47,742 bases of DNA, from the NCBI GenBank assembly GCA_029239415.1, contig JAQZAY010000002.1, positions 1 to 47,742 of the forward strand, read 5' to 3'. Positions 23,872-32,241 of this stretch are shown piece by piece (the first letter of the stretch is position 1; every line of letters begins with the position of its first letter). The notes under the pieces are model-generated. The model made no database searches. It was not told the origin of the DNA and saw nothing but the letters and a program-made list of their open reading frames with translations. The DNA is from Pseudomonas sp. (lineage in GTDB: Bacteria; Pseudomonadota; Gammaproteobacteria; Pseudomonadales; Pseudomonadaceae). The position numbers were made by a program, and so were the translations under genes.

Positions 23872-25249
23872 CGAGGGCAGCCTTCGCGGGCGCCTGTTGT
23901 GGAACCTGGCGGTGCTGCTGGTGATGCTGATGCTCGCCAGCGGCTTGAGTGCCTACTGGAACGGCCGCGAGGCCGCCGATACCGCCTATGACCGTACGCT
24001 GCTGGCCTCGGCACGGACCATCGCCGCCGGCCTGTCGCAGCGCGACGGGACCTTGAGCGCCGATGTGCCCTACGTTGCCCTGGACACGTTCGCCTACGAC
24101 AGCGCCGGACGTATCTACTACCAGGTCAACGACATCCACCAGCGCCTGATTTCCGGCTACGAAAACCTGCCACCGCCGCCACCGGGCACGCCGCGCACCG
24201 ACGACTATCCGGCCCTGGCGAGTTTCTACAACGCCAGGTACCTGGGCCAGGACGTGCGCGTGGTCAGCCTGCTCAAGCCGGTAAGCGAGCCGAACATGAA
24301 CGGCATGGCCGAAATTCGCGTGGCCGAGACCGAAGAGGCCCGTGTGCGCATGGCCCGCAGCCTGATGGCCGATACCTTGCTGCGCCTGGGCATGCTGGCG
24401 CTGGGTGCCTTGCTGCTGGTGTGGTTTGCCGTGAGCGCCGCGTTGCGCCCGCTCGAGCGCCTGCGCACCGCGGTGGAAGAGCGCCAGCCAGACGACCTGC
24501 GTGCCTTGCCGGTGGTGCAGGTGCAGCACGAACTGGGCCCGCTGGTACGCGCCCTCAACCATTTCACCGAACGCTTGCGCGAGCAGTTCGAACGCCAGGC
24601 GCAATTCATCGCCGATGCCGCCCATGAACTGCGCACCCCCCTGGCGGCGCTCAAGGCCCGGGTCGAGCTGGGCCTGCGCTCGGACGAACCGCAGCAATGG
24701 CGCCAGACCTTGGAGTCAGCGGCCCAGGGTACCGATCGCCTGACGCACCTGGCCAACCAGCTGCTGTCGCTGGCACGGGTCGAAAACGGTGCCCGCGCCA
24801 TCGCCGAAGGCGGTGCGCAGCGACTCGACCTGACCCAGCTGGCCCGCGAGCTGGGGTTGGCCATGGCGCCCCTGGCCCACGCCCACGGTGTGGCCCTGGC
24901 CCTGGAATCCGATGCGCCGGTCTGGCTCAAGGGCGAGCCGACCTTGCTCAACGAGCTGCTCAGCAACCTGGTGGACAATGCCCTGGCGCACACGCCCAAG
25001 GGTGGCAACGTCATCCTGCGCGTGCTGGCACCGGCGGTACTGGAGGTCGAAGACGACGGCCCAGGGATCCCCGAGCACGAGCGTGAGCGGGTGTTCGAGC
25101 GCTTCTATCGGCGCAGCGCGCAGGGCACCGGGCTGGGGCTGGCAATCGTCGGCGAGATCTGCCGTGCGCACCTGGCGCAGATCAGCCTGCACGACGGCGA
25201 GGGCGGTGGCCTGAAGGTACGCGTCAGCTTCATCGCCGATCCGGGCTAG
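23864..25249 (+). CDS. tctE: Sensor histidine kinase TctE
   Basis: Membrane kinase of 461 residues, partner of TctD. TM1 covers about 12-30 and TM2 about 171-191, with a periplasmic sensor domain of about 140 residues between them that includes a Pro-rich turn (NLPPPPPG). A HAMP-like linker leads to His254 in AAHELRTPLAALKAR. The ATPase domain has NLVDNALAHTPKGG, DDGPGIP and GTGLGLAIV. It overlaps tctD by 8 bp, and its last bases overlap the convergent HDOD gene by 4 bp. The ligand is presumably citrate or a related tricarboxylate, from the operon context. Confidence 0.92.
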   Translation: MRDEGSLRGRLLWNLAVLLVMLMLASGLSAYWNGREAADTAYDRTLLASARTIAAGLSQRDGTLSADVPYVALDTFAYDSAGRIYYQVNDIHQRLISGYENLPPPPPGTPRTDDYPALASFYNARYLGQDVRVVSLLKPVSEPNMNGMAEIRVAETEEARVRMARSLMADTLLRLGMLALGALLLVWFAVSAALRPLERLRTAVEERQPDDLRALPVVQVQHELGPLVRALNHFTERLREQFERQAQFIADAAHELRTPLAALKARVELGLRSDEPQQWRQTLESAAQGTDRLTHLANQLLSLARVENGARAIAEGGAQRLDLTQLARELGLAMAPLAHAHGVALALESDAPVWLKGEPTLLNELLSNLVDNALAHTPKGGNVILRVLAPAVLEVEDDGPGIPEHERERVFERFYRRSAQGTGLGLAIVGEICRAHLAQISLHDGEGGGLKVRVSFIADPG

Positions 25250-26052
25250 CGCAACATGGCGCCGGCGACCAATAGGTCGGCCGCCTGCAATTCGGTGCCT
25301 TGGGGCAGGTTCAGGTGGCGGTAGGCCGGCAAGTCAGTGAATGGGTGCTCGCGGTCCTTGCCGTTCAGGGCGCAGGCCAGTTGCACGACGTCGATGTAGT
25401 CCATGCGGTCGGTTCGCCTTCCCAGGTTCTGCAACTGCGAGGGCAGTTGCGTGAATGGCTGGGGAAATTCCCATGCCTTGAGGATCTTGTCGCCCAGCAC
25501 CGGCTGGATCTGCTCGATCACATGATGCAGGCACACAGGGTCTGCGAGCAGTTCGTTGTGTTCTTCGGCGTAGATGAGTATCGGCAGGGCGCCGATCTGG
25601 TGGACCAGGCCGCCCAGGGCCGCCTGATCGGGCTTGAGGCGGGTATAGCGGCGGCTGAGCTCGTAGCTGATGCCCGCCACCTCCAGGCTATTGAGCCAGA
25701 TATCGCGTAGTTTCTGCTCGACGGCGGGGGAGCGGGCGTGGAAGATCTGCTCGATCACCAGGCCGATGGCCAGGTTGCAGCTGTAGTTGATGCCCAGGCG
25801 GGTGATCGCGGTATGCAGTTCGGTGACTTCGACCGAGGCGCGCAGCAACGGGCTGTTGACCACCTTGATCATGCGCGCGGACAGGGCAGCGTCACGCCCG
25901 ATGACCTTGCTCAGGGCGGCGACGCTGATCTCGCTGTTCTCGGCGGCCTCGCGGATGCTCAGGGCGACTTCCGGAAGGGTCGGGAGGACCAGGTCGTCAT
26001 TCTCGATGGCATCGAGCAATTCTGCTTGCACCATCTCGGCCAGCTTGTTCAT
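25246..26052 (-). CDS. HDOD-domain protein
   Basis: Cytosolic protein of 268 residues. An HDOD domain covers about residues 18-215, with LPTLPEVALSIREAAEN, LSKVIGRDAALSARMIKVVNS and ALGGLVHQIGALPIL as family blocks. HDOD proteins are catalytically inactive relatives of HD phosphohydrolases and usually act in signalling, often with c-di-GMP networks. There is no receiver, EAL or GGDEF domain fused. It is a single gene, followed upstream by ygfZ on the same strand 56 bp away, so co-transcription with ygfZ is possible. The specific role is unknown. Confidence 0.88.
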   Translation of the reverse strand: MNKLAEMVQAELLDAIENDDLVLPTLPEVALSIREAAENSEISVAALSKVIGRDAALSARMIKVVNSPLLRASVEVTELHTAITRLGINYSCNLAIGLVIEQIFHARSPAVEQKLRDIWLNSLEVAGISYELSRRYTRLKPDQAALGGLVHQIGALPILIYAEEHNELLADPVCLHHVIEQIQPVLGDKILKAWEFPQPFTQLPSQLQNLGRRTDRMDYIDVVQLACALNGKDREHPFTDLPAYRHLNLPQGTELQAADLLVAGAMLR

Positions 26053-26108
26053 GGGCTTCTTCTACCGCAATGTTTTGACGTCCCCGCCCGCCAGGCGGGG
26101 TAGGCGGG

Positions 26109-27050
26109 TCAGCGCTGGATTTCCAGGGCGCGGTCCAGCTCGTAGGGCAGCGACAGCAGTTCCAGGCGAGGCCCTTGGAGGCTGCCAAGGTGCAGGTTGT
26201 CGTCCTCCACCGCGTCGGCGCTCAGCACCGCGAGCAGCTCGCAACCTTGCCCGGCATGGGCGGCAAGCACCACTTCGCCCACCGAGGAGCCGTGGGTCGG
26301 CGAGAAGATCTCGCTGCCTGGCGCGGGCAGCTCGGCATCGGCGAGGGCCAGGCGGTACTGGCGACGCTTGAGCTTGCCCAGGTACTGCATGCGCGCGACG
26401 ATTTCCTGGCCGGTGTAGCAGCCTTTCTTGAAGCTGACCCCACCGACGGCCTGCAGGTTGATCATCTGCGGGATGAACAGCTCGCGGGTCGGGCCGGTGA
26501 CCTGGCCGATGCCGGCACGGATCTGGCCGAGCAGCCAGGCATCCAGGGTGCCTTCGGGCAACGACGAGGCGAGGACGGAGCGCACGCTGTCGGCCTGCTC
26601 GGCTGGAGCCCACAGCTCGATGCGCCCTGCGCTCACGCGCACGGCGATCAGGCCTGCATGGCGTTGGGTAGCGCCCGCCTCGGCAGGCACCTCCAGGCCC
26701 AGCGCATGGAGGGCAGCATCGCCATGCTGGAGTCCGAAACGGCACCAGGCCTGGCTCTCGTCGGCCAGGGTGGCCTTGGAAAACACGGCGTATTTCTTCA
26801 AGTCCGCCAATTGCGCCTCGAGCAGTTCGCAGGCCATGGCGAGCAGATAGCCATTGCCCTCGGGCAGGATGCGGAAGCTGGATTGCATGCGCCCCTTGAC
26901 CATGCAGCGGGCGCCAAGGCTGGCGTGCTCGAGACTCAGATAGCCGATGTTGCAGGTCAGCTGACCCTGCAGGAACTTGCCGGCGTCGGAGCCGCGAACG
27001 GCGAGGATGCCCTCGTGGGACAAGGGGCAGAAGAAAGCGGTATCGGCCAT
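26109..27050 (-). CDS. ygfZ: Folate-binding YgfZ/GcvT-fold protein, Fe-S cluster maturation
   Basis: Protein of 313 residues with the GcvT-like tetrahydrofolate-binding fold. The diagnostic motif KGCYTGQEIVARMQYLGKLKR-type stretch is present, containing the conserved Cys of the K-G-C-Y-x-G-Q-E signature. The family supports assembly or repair of certain Fe-S enzymes and affects tRNA methylthiolation. The start at 27050 lacks a clear ribosome site but begins MADTAFFCPLSHEGIL, as expected. It is divergent from sdhE over 133 bp, and both genes serve cofactor insertion into respiratory or Fe-S enzymes. Confidence 0.9.
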   Translation of the reverse strand: MADTAFFCPLSHEGILAVRGSDAGKFLQGQLTCNIGYLSLEHASLGARCMVKGRMQSSFRILPEGNGYLLAMACELLEAQLADLKKYAVFSKATLADESQAWCRFGLQHGDAALHALGLEVPAEAGATQRHAGLIAVRVSAGRIELWAPAEQADSVRSVLASSLPEGTLDAWLLGQIRAGIGQVTGPTRELFIPQMINLQAVGGVSFKKGCYTGQEIVARMQYLGKLKRRQYRLALADAELPAPGSEIFSPTHGSSVGEVVLAAHAGQGCELLAVLSADAVEDDNLHLGSLQGPRLELLSLPYELDRALEIQR

Positions 27051-27183
27051 GGGTCATCGCAGGTGGTAAAGACTGGAGCCCATCATAGAACGGCGGTAAC
27101 AAAATAGGTAGGTGACTAGACGATCGCCCGATGCCGGGGCGAGGTCGCCGCGGTATACTTGCCGGCCATTCGAGGAGGGCCCC

Positions 27184-27438
27184 ATGGTCGAACAAACTGA
27201 AATCAACCGGCTTTTCTGGCACAGCCGCCGCGGCATGCTGGAGCTGGACGTACTGCTGGTACCGTTCACCCAGGAGGTCTATCCGACCCTCGACGAGAAG
27301 GACCGCGAGCTTTACGTTCGCCTGCTGAGCTGCGAAGACCAGGACATGTTCGGCTGGTTCATGGAGCGCTCCGAGTCCGAGGACCCGGAGCTGCAGCGCA
27401 TGGTCCGCATCATCCTGGACCGTGTCCAGCCCAAGTGA
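27184..27438 (+). CDS. sdhE: Succinate dehydrogenase flavinylation factor SdhE
   Basis: Small protein of 84 residues that promotes covalent FAD attachment to the flavoprotein subunit of succinate dehydrogenase. The family motif RGMLELD (RGxxE) and the helical [13 protein letters not shown] are present. GAGGAGG precedes the ATG at 27184. The end overlaps the GTG of the next gene by 17 bp. In older E. coli literature this pair was called CptB-CptA. Confidence 0.93.
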   Translation: MVEQTEINRLFWHSRRGMLELDVLLVPFTQEVYPTLDEKDRELYVRLLSCEDQDMFGWFMERSESEDPELQRMVRIILDRVQPK

Positions 27439-27874
27439 GCATTTCCAATGCCGCTGGCAGGGCTCGCGCCTTCTGCTGGCGGCCTACCTGGCCTGCCAGT
27501 CCCTGGCGTGCCTGGTACTGCTGGCAAGCGCTGCACCTGCGGCGCTGCGCGCGACCCTGCTGCTGGCCTGCCTTGCCCATGCCACCTGGACCGTGCCCCG
27601 GCGTATCCTGCTGACCCACCCCCGCGCCATCACCGGCCTGCGTCGCGATCCTCGCGGCTGGCAGCTGTTCAGCCGCGCCCATGGCTGGCAGCCGGCGCGC
27701 CTGTGCCGCGACAGCCTGGCGTTGCCGGGGATGGTGGTGTTGCGGTTCGCCCGCCAGGGGCGGCGCTTGAGCGAGACGCAGTGCATCGCAGTCGACGCGC
27801 TGGCGCCGGAGCAGCACCGGCGCTTGCGCGTGCGGCTCAAGTTCAGCCGGCGTAGGTGGGCGGCTGGAGAATAG
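27422..27874 (+). CDS. ygfX: YgfX/CptA-like inner-membrane protein
   Basis: Small membrane protein of 150 residues starting at GTG inside the sdhE end. Two helices (about 15-35 and 38-58) are followed by a basic cytosolic part ([17 protein letters not shown]). This topology and the position after sdhE match the YgfX family, first described as a toxin acting on FtsZ/MreB (the toxin claim is disputed). Sequence conservation in this family is low, so the call leans on topology and context. The 3' end overlaps nadB by 32 bp on the opposite strand. Confidence 0.72.
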   Translation: MSSPSEHFQCRWQGSRLLLAAYLACQSLACLVLLASAAPAALRATLLLACLAHATWTVPRRILLTHPRAITGLRRDPRGWQLFSRAHGWQPARLCRDSLALPGMVVLRFARQGRRLSETQCIAVDALAPEQHRRLRVRLKFSRRRWAAGE

Positions 27875-29459
27875 TGTCGCGTGCCTCGGGCAGCATGCCC
27901 GGATAGTCGAGGGTGTAGTGCAGACCGCGGCTTTCCTTGCGTTGCATGGCCGAACGGATCATCAGTTCGGCCACCTGGGCCAGGTTGCGCAGCTCGATCA
28001 GGTCGCGGCTGACCTTGTAGTTGCTGTAGAACTCGTCGATCTCGTCCAGCAGCAGGCGCACCCGGTGCTGGGCACGTTGCAGGCGCTTGCTGGTGCGCAC
28101 GATGCCGACATAGTCCCACATGAAGCGCCGCAGCTCGTCCCAGTTGTGGGCGATGATCACGTCCTCATCCGAATCGGTGACCTGGCTTGCGTCCCAGCAG
28201 GGCAGGGCGACCGGCTGGGTTACCTGTGCCAGCTGTGCCTCGATGTCGGCGGCGGCGGCACGGCCATAGACGAAGCATTCGAGCAGCGAGTTGCTGGCCA
28301 TGCGATTGGCGCCATGCAGCCCGGTGAAGCTGGTTTCGCCGATTGCATACAGGCCGGGCACGTCCGTGTGACCCCGCTCGTCGATCATCACCCCGCCGCA
28401 CGTGTAGTGGGCCGCAGGGACCACTGGGATCGGCTGGCGGGTGATGTCGATGCCAAAGGCCAGGCAGCGCTCGTAGACCGTGGGAAAGTGGTTCTTGATG
28501 AACTCGGCTGGTTTGTGGCTGATGTCCAGGTAGACGCAGTCCACGCCCAGGCGCTTCATCTCGTGGTCGATGGCACGGGCCACGATGTCGCGCGGGGCAA
28601 GCTCTTCGCGCGGGTCGAAGCGGGGCATGAAGCGCTCGCCGTTGGGCAGGCGCAGCAGGGCGCCTTCGCCGCGCAGCGCCTCGGTGACCAGGAAACTCTT
28701 GGCCTGCGGATGGTACAGGCAGGTGGGATGGAACTGGTTGAACTCCAGGTTGGCCACCCGGCAACCGGCGCGCCAGGCCATGGCGATGCCATCACCGCAG
28801 GCTCCGTCGGGATTGCTGGTGTAGAGATAGGCCTTGGCGGCCCCGCCCGTTGCCAGCACCGTGAAGCGTGCACCAAAGGTGTCGACTTCGCCGGTTGCGC
28901 GATTGAGCACGTAGGCGCCCAGGCAGCGATCGCCCTGCTGGCCCAGGCGGCGCTCGGTGATCAGGTCGACGGCCACCCGCTGTTCGAGCAGCTGGATGTT
29001 GCTGCGCTTGCGCGCCTGTTCCAGCAGGGTGGTGAAGATCGCCGCGCCGGTGGCATCGGCGGCATGGATGATGCGCCGGTGACTGTGTCCGCCTTCACGG
29101 GTCAGGTGGAACTCGAAGCCGCTGTCATCGACGCCGTGCTGCTCGTCACGGGTAAAGGGCACGCCCTGGTCGATCAGCCACTGGATGGCCTCGCGGCTGT
29201 GCTCCACGGTGAAGCGCACGGCATCCTCGTGGCACAGGCCGCCGCCGGCATTGAGCGTGTCCTCGACATGCGATTGCACGGTATCGGCGTCATCGAGCAC
29301 GGCGGCCACACCGCCCTGGGCCCAGAAGGTCGAACCGTTGGACAGATCGCCCTTGCTGAGCACGGCGACGCGCAAACTGGAGGGAAGGTTCAGCGCCAGG
29401 CTCAAGCCAGCGGCGCCGCTGCCGATCACCAGGACATCATGTTGGAATTGTAGGCTCAT
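27843..29459 (-). CDS. nadB: L-aspartate oxidase
   Basis: Flavoprotein of 538 residues converting L-aspartate to iminoaspartate, the first step of NAD biosynthesis. The FAD-binding motif [13 protein letters not shown] lies at residues 11-23. The active-site region includes [21 protein letters not shown] sequence ([11 protein letters not shown]), and [18 protein letters not shown] is the fumarate-reductase-family signature. The C-terminal helical bundle is complete. It is divergent from algU over 429 bp, the usual pseudomonad arrangement. Confidence 0.96.
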   Translation of the reverse strand: MSLQFQHDVLVIGSGAAGLSLALNLPSSLRVAVLSKGDLSNGSTFWAQGGVAAVLDDADTVQSHVEDTLNAGGGLCHEDAVRFTVEHSREAIQWLIDQGVPFTRDEQHGVDDSGFEFHLTREGGHSHRRIIHAADATGAAIFTTLLEQARKRSNIQLLEQRVAVDLITERRLGQQGDRCLGAYVLNRATGEVDTFGARFTVLATGGAAKAYLYTSNPDGACGDGIAMAWRAGCRVANLEFNQFHPTCLYHPQAKSFLVTEALRGEGALLRLPNGERFMPRFDPREELAPRDIVARAIDHEMKRLGVDCVYLDISHKPAEFIKNHFPTVYERCLAFGIDITRQPIPVVPAAHYTCGGVMIDERGHTDVPGLYAIGETSFTGLHGANRMASNSLLECFVYGRAAAADIEAQLAQVTQPVALPCWDASQVTDSDEDVIIAHNWDELRRFMWDYVGIVRTSKRLQRAQHRVRLLLDEIDEFYSNYKVSRDLIELRNLAQVAELMIRSAMQRKESRGLHYTLDYPGMLPEARDTILQPPTYAG

Positions 29460-29611
29460 GTCAGGACACTAGTAATCTGGGGGGGGTGGACGGCACAATA
29501 GTCATGCGCAGATGGCATTGTGAAACTATCGTGACCGTGACCGGCTGTCTTTATAGCAGTCCACGGGGCCTGATTTCCAATGGCGCTTGCTGTGCATGGC
29601 AATCTTTGTGG

Positions 29612-29639
29612 GAACTTTCCCAGAAGGGTGGGAATCCAT
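29612..29639 (+). promoter_or_regulatory. Distal AlgU-type promoter of algU
   Basis: GAACTT at 29612-29617, a 17-nt spacer, then TCCAT at 29635-29639. The -35 matches the AlgU/RpoE consensus exactly; the -10 (TCTGA consensus) is partial. Confidence 0.5.
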
Positions 29640-29802
29640 AGAAGGCTGCCCGTACGTCACAAATGCCGCGGCGACGCTGGCGGCAGCTTTTACGGGCTGT
29701 CACCTGCGTATTCGAGACCAGATTATCGACGCAGCCGGCGATGTCCGTGCTGCGTTTTTCGTGCGAGCCGATCATGGGCGCAGGAAACTTGCTTGGAGGG
29801 GA

Positions 29803-29829
29803 GAACTTTTGCGCAAAGCCCGAGTCTAT
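29803..29829 (+). promoter_or_regulatory. Proximal AlgU-type promoter of algU
   Basis: GAACTT at 29803-29808, a 16-nt spacer, then TCTAT at 29825-29829. This is a good match to the AlgU consensus and predicts autoregulation, with a leader of about 55 nt. Confidence 0.65.
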
Positions 29830-29888
29830 GTTTGCAAGCCTGAACGATGGTTGCTGCAACGCTCCTTCGAGTCCATTGAGGAGTGTTC

Positions 29889-30470
29889 ATGCTAACCCAG
29901 GAAGAGGATCAGCAGCTTGTCGAGCGTGTTCAGCGCGGTGACAGGCGAGCGTTCGATCTGTTGGTGCTGAAGTATCAGCACAAGATTCTCGGGTTGATCG
30001 TGCGATTCGTCCACGACACCCATGAAGCCCAGGATGTGGCGCAGGAAGCCTTTATCAAGGCGTACCGTGCGCTTGGAAACTTCCGCGGTGACAGCGCGTT
30101 CTACACGTGGCTCTACCGCATTGCCATCAACACGGCAAAGAACTACCTGGTGTCCCGCGGTCGGCGGCCACCTGACAGCGATGTGAGTTCCGAGGATGCG
30201 GAATTCTACGACGGCGATCATGGCCTCAAGGATCTCGAGTCCCCAGAGCGCTCGTTGTTGCGGGATGAAATCGAAGGCACGGTCCATCGCACCATCCAGC
30301 AACTGCCTGAAGATCTGCGCACGGCCTTAACTTTGCGCGAATTCGATGGTCTGAGTTATGAGGACATTGCCAGTGTCATGCAATGTCCGGTGGGTACCGT
30401 GCGCTCTCGAATCTTCCGCGCTCGGGAGGCCATAGATAAAGCCCTGCAGCCTTTGTTGCAGGAAACCTGA
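29889..30470 (+). CDS. algU: Extracytoplasmic-function sigma factor AlgU (RpoE)
   Basis: Sigma factor of 193 residues for envelope stress and alginate genes. Region 2 includes FDLLVLKYQHKILGLIVRF, AQDVAQEAFIKAYR and FYTWLYRIAINTAKNYL. Region 4 has LPEDLRTALTLREFDGLSYEDIA and VGTVRSRIFRAREAI. The chosen ATG at 29889 gives the standard 193-residue protein; an in-frame ATG two codons earlier is open but less well placed after GAGGAG. It is first in algU-mucA-mucB-mucD and carries two self-type promoters. Confidence 0.97.
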   Translation: MLTQEEDQQLVERVQRGDRRAFDLLVLKYQHKILGLIVRFVHDTHEAQDVAQEAFIKAYRALGNFRGDSAFYTWLYRIAINTAKNYLVSRGRRPPDSDVSSEDAEFYDGDHGLKDLESPERSLLRDEIEGTVHRTIQQLPEDLRTALTLREFDGLSYEDIASVMQCPVGTVRSRIFRAREAIDKALQPLLQET

Positions 30471-30501
30471 GACAGCGGCGACAGCCAAGAGAGGAACCGC
30501 C

Positions 30502-31092
30502 ATGAGTCGTGAAGCTTTGCAGGAATCGCTGTCCGCGGTGATGGATAACGAAGCGGACGAACTGGAAGTGCGTCGGGTGTTGAACGCCATCGACGATTCC
30601 GAAACACGTGCCACCTGGTCGCGTTACCAGGTAGCTCGTGCAGCGATGCACAAGGAGCTGTTGCTGCCCAAGCTGGATATCGCTTCGGCGGTCTCGGCAG
30701 CCCTCGCCGACGAGGCCGTTCCGGCCAAGGTCGCCAGCGGTCCATGGCGCAGCCTGGGGCGACTGGCGGTAGCGGCTTCGGTGACTGTCGCCGTGCTGGC
30801 AGGTGTGCGCATGTACAACCAGGACGAGATCACTGGCGTGGAACTTGCCGCCCAGCAGCCTGCCCAGCAGACCCTGAGCGTTCCGCAGGTCCAGGGCCCG
30901 GCTGTGCTGGCGGGCTACACCGAGGGCGGCGAGCAGGCCACCGGGCCAATGGCCAATGGTGTGCTGCAGAACCAGGCCGGCTGGGACCAGCGCCTGCCAG
31001 GCTACCTGCGCCAGCATGCGCAGGAATCGGCGCTCAAGGGCACCGACAGCGCCCTGCCTTACGCTCGCGCAGCCAGCCTCGAAAACCGTTAA
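30502..31092 (+). CDS. mucA: Anti-sigma factor MucA
   Basis: Inner-membrane anti-sigma factor of 196 residues. The cytosolic N-terminal domain (about 1-78) contains ESLSAVMDNEADELEVRRVL, which binds AlgU. One membrane helix spans about 85-103. The periplasmic part carries the region cut by the AlgW protease and bound by MucB, ending in SLENR. It is full length compared with the family, with no sign of the truncations seen in mucoid isolates. GAGG precedes the ATG. Confidence 0.95.
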   Translation: MSREALQESLSAVMDNEADELEVRRVLNAIDDSETRATWSRYQVARAAMHKELLLPKLDIASAVSAALADEAVPAKVASGPWRSLGRLAVAASVTVAVLAGVRMYNQDEITGVELAAQQPAQQTLSVPQVQGPAVLAGYTEGGEQATGPMANGVLQNQAGWDQRLPGYLRQHAQESALKGTDSALPYARAASLENR

Positions 31093-31104
31093 GTAAGGAG
31101 GATC

Positions 31105-32070
31105 ATGCGCGCGCTTCCTCTCCTGCCGCTGCTGTTGGGCAGCTGCCTGGCGGTGCCGGCATTGGCAGCCAACTCGTCGCCCGAGGCGACGCAGTGGCTG
31201 AACAAGCTGGCCCAGGCCGAGCGAGGGCAGAGTTACCAGGGATCCTTCGTCTACGAGCGTAACGGCAGCTTCTCCACCCATGATATCTGGCATCGCGTCC
31301 AGGACGGCAAAGTCAGCGAGCGGCTGTTGCAGCTCGATGGCCCCGCCCAGGAAGTCGTGCGCGTGGATGGAAAGCTCCTTTGCGCCAGCGGCCCCCTGGC
31401 AAGCGAGGTGGGCTCTGCGCCCGCCCCGGCGCCGCGCGTGCTCGACCCCCTCAAGCTGATGAGCTGGTATGACCTGAGCGTCACCGGCAAGTCGCGGGTC
31501 GCCAATCGCGATGCCGTGATCGTCACGCTCACTGCCCGGGACCAGCATCGCTATGGTTTCGAATTGCACCTCGACCAGCGCACCGGCTTGCCGCTGCGTT
31601 CGTTGATGTTCAACGACAAGGGCCAGTTGCTGGAGCGTTTCCAGATGACTCGCCTCGATACACAGGAGCTGCCAAGCGATGCCGACCTTCGCGCCAGCGC
31701 CGCTTGCAAGCCCCTGGAGCCTGTAGCCGTACAGTCCGCCGGGGCGGTGGCAGGCTGGCGCTCCGACTGGTTGCCTCCGGGTTTTGCACTCGTCAGCAGT
31801 TCGGTACGCCGGGATCCGGCACGCGACAGCACGGTCAGCAGCCTGATGTACGATGATGGCCTGGCACGCTTCTCGGTGTACCTGGAACCGGTCCAGGACG
31901 ATGCCGGCGCTGACACTCGTGCCCAGTTGGGTCCGACGGTCGCCGTGTCGCGTCATCTCAATACGCCCAAGGGCAAGGTCATGATCACGGTGGTCGGCGA
32001 GATTCCCCTGGGTACCGCCGAGCGTATCGCCCTGTCCATGCGCGCGCAGGACGTGCAAGCCAGTCAGTGA
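31105..32070 (+). CDS. mucB: Periplasmic regulator MucB (RseB-like)
   Basis: Periplasmic protein of 321 residues that shields MucA from proteolysis. The signal peptide ends near ALAANS (about residue 22). The lipoprotein-fold N-terminal domain includes YQGSFVYERNGSFSTHDIWHRV, and the smaller C-terminal domain ends in GTAERIALSMRAQDVQ. It starts 12 bp after mucA with AAGGAGG upstream. No mucC follows. Confidence 0.95.
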   Translation: MRALPLLPLLLGSCLAVPALAANSSPEATQWLNKLAQAERGQSYQGSFVYERNGSFSTHDIWHRVQDGKVSERLLQLDGPAQEVVRVDGKLLCASGPLASEVGSAPAPAPRVLDPLKLMSWYDLSVTGKSRVANRDAVIVTLTARDQHRYGFELHLDQRTGLPLRSLMFNDKGQLLERFQMTRLDTQELPSDADLRASAACKPLEPVAVQSAGAVAGWRSDWLPPGFALVSSSVRRDPARDSTVSSLMYDDGLARFSVYLEPVQDDAGADTRAQLGPTVAVSRHLNTPKGKVMITVVGEIPLGTAERIALSMRAQDVQASQ

Positions 32071-32135
32071 CAGCCAGTGCTCCCTCGGTCGTGTGCCTGG
32101 AGGGGCCGGCTGAAATGAAATTAAAGCATTGTCAT

Positions 32136-32164
32136 TTGCAAAATCCCTGGAAATTTTCTATAGG
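32136..32164 (+). promoter_or_regulatory. Candidate sigma-70 promoter of mucD
   Basis: TTGCAA at 32136-32141, a 17-nt spacer, and TATAGG at 32159-32164, in an AT-rich patch of the 171-bp mucB-mucD gap. Four of six bases match in each box. It would allow mucD expression independent of AlgU. Confidence 0.45.
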
Positions 32165-32241
32165 TCAGGCCTCACAGGTTCTGGCCTTTCCTGCGTCCGC
32201 AGGGCCTTACTGCCAATTACGCTCGTTGTGACGGGAGCCGT

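Larger units (their letters stand above)
29460..29888. other. Intergenic region between nadB and algU
   Basis: No supported coding region; short frames here lack family features. It holds two AlgU-type promoters directed at algU and must hold the nadB promoter near 29490-29540, which I cannot define precisely. Confidence 0.7.

Noticed and set aside
29587..29895. A 102-codon frame upstream of algU
   Set aside because: It covers both AlgU promoters, has no family features, and overlaps the algU start.
32071..32241. A degraded mucC
   Set aside because: Translation of the gap shows no MucC-like hydrophobic segments, so it is absence rather than a readable pseudogene.
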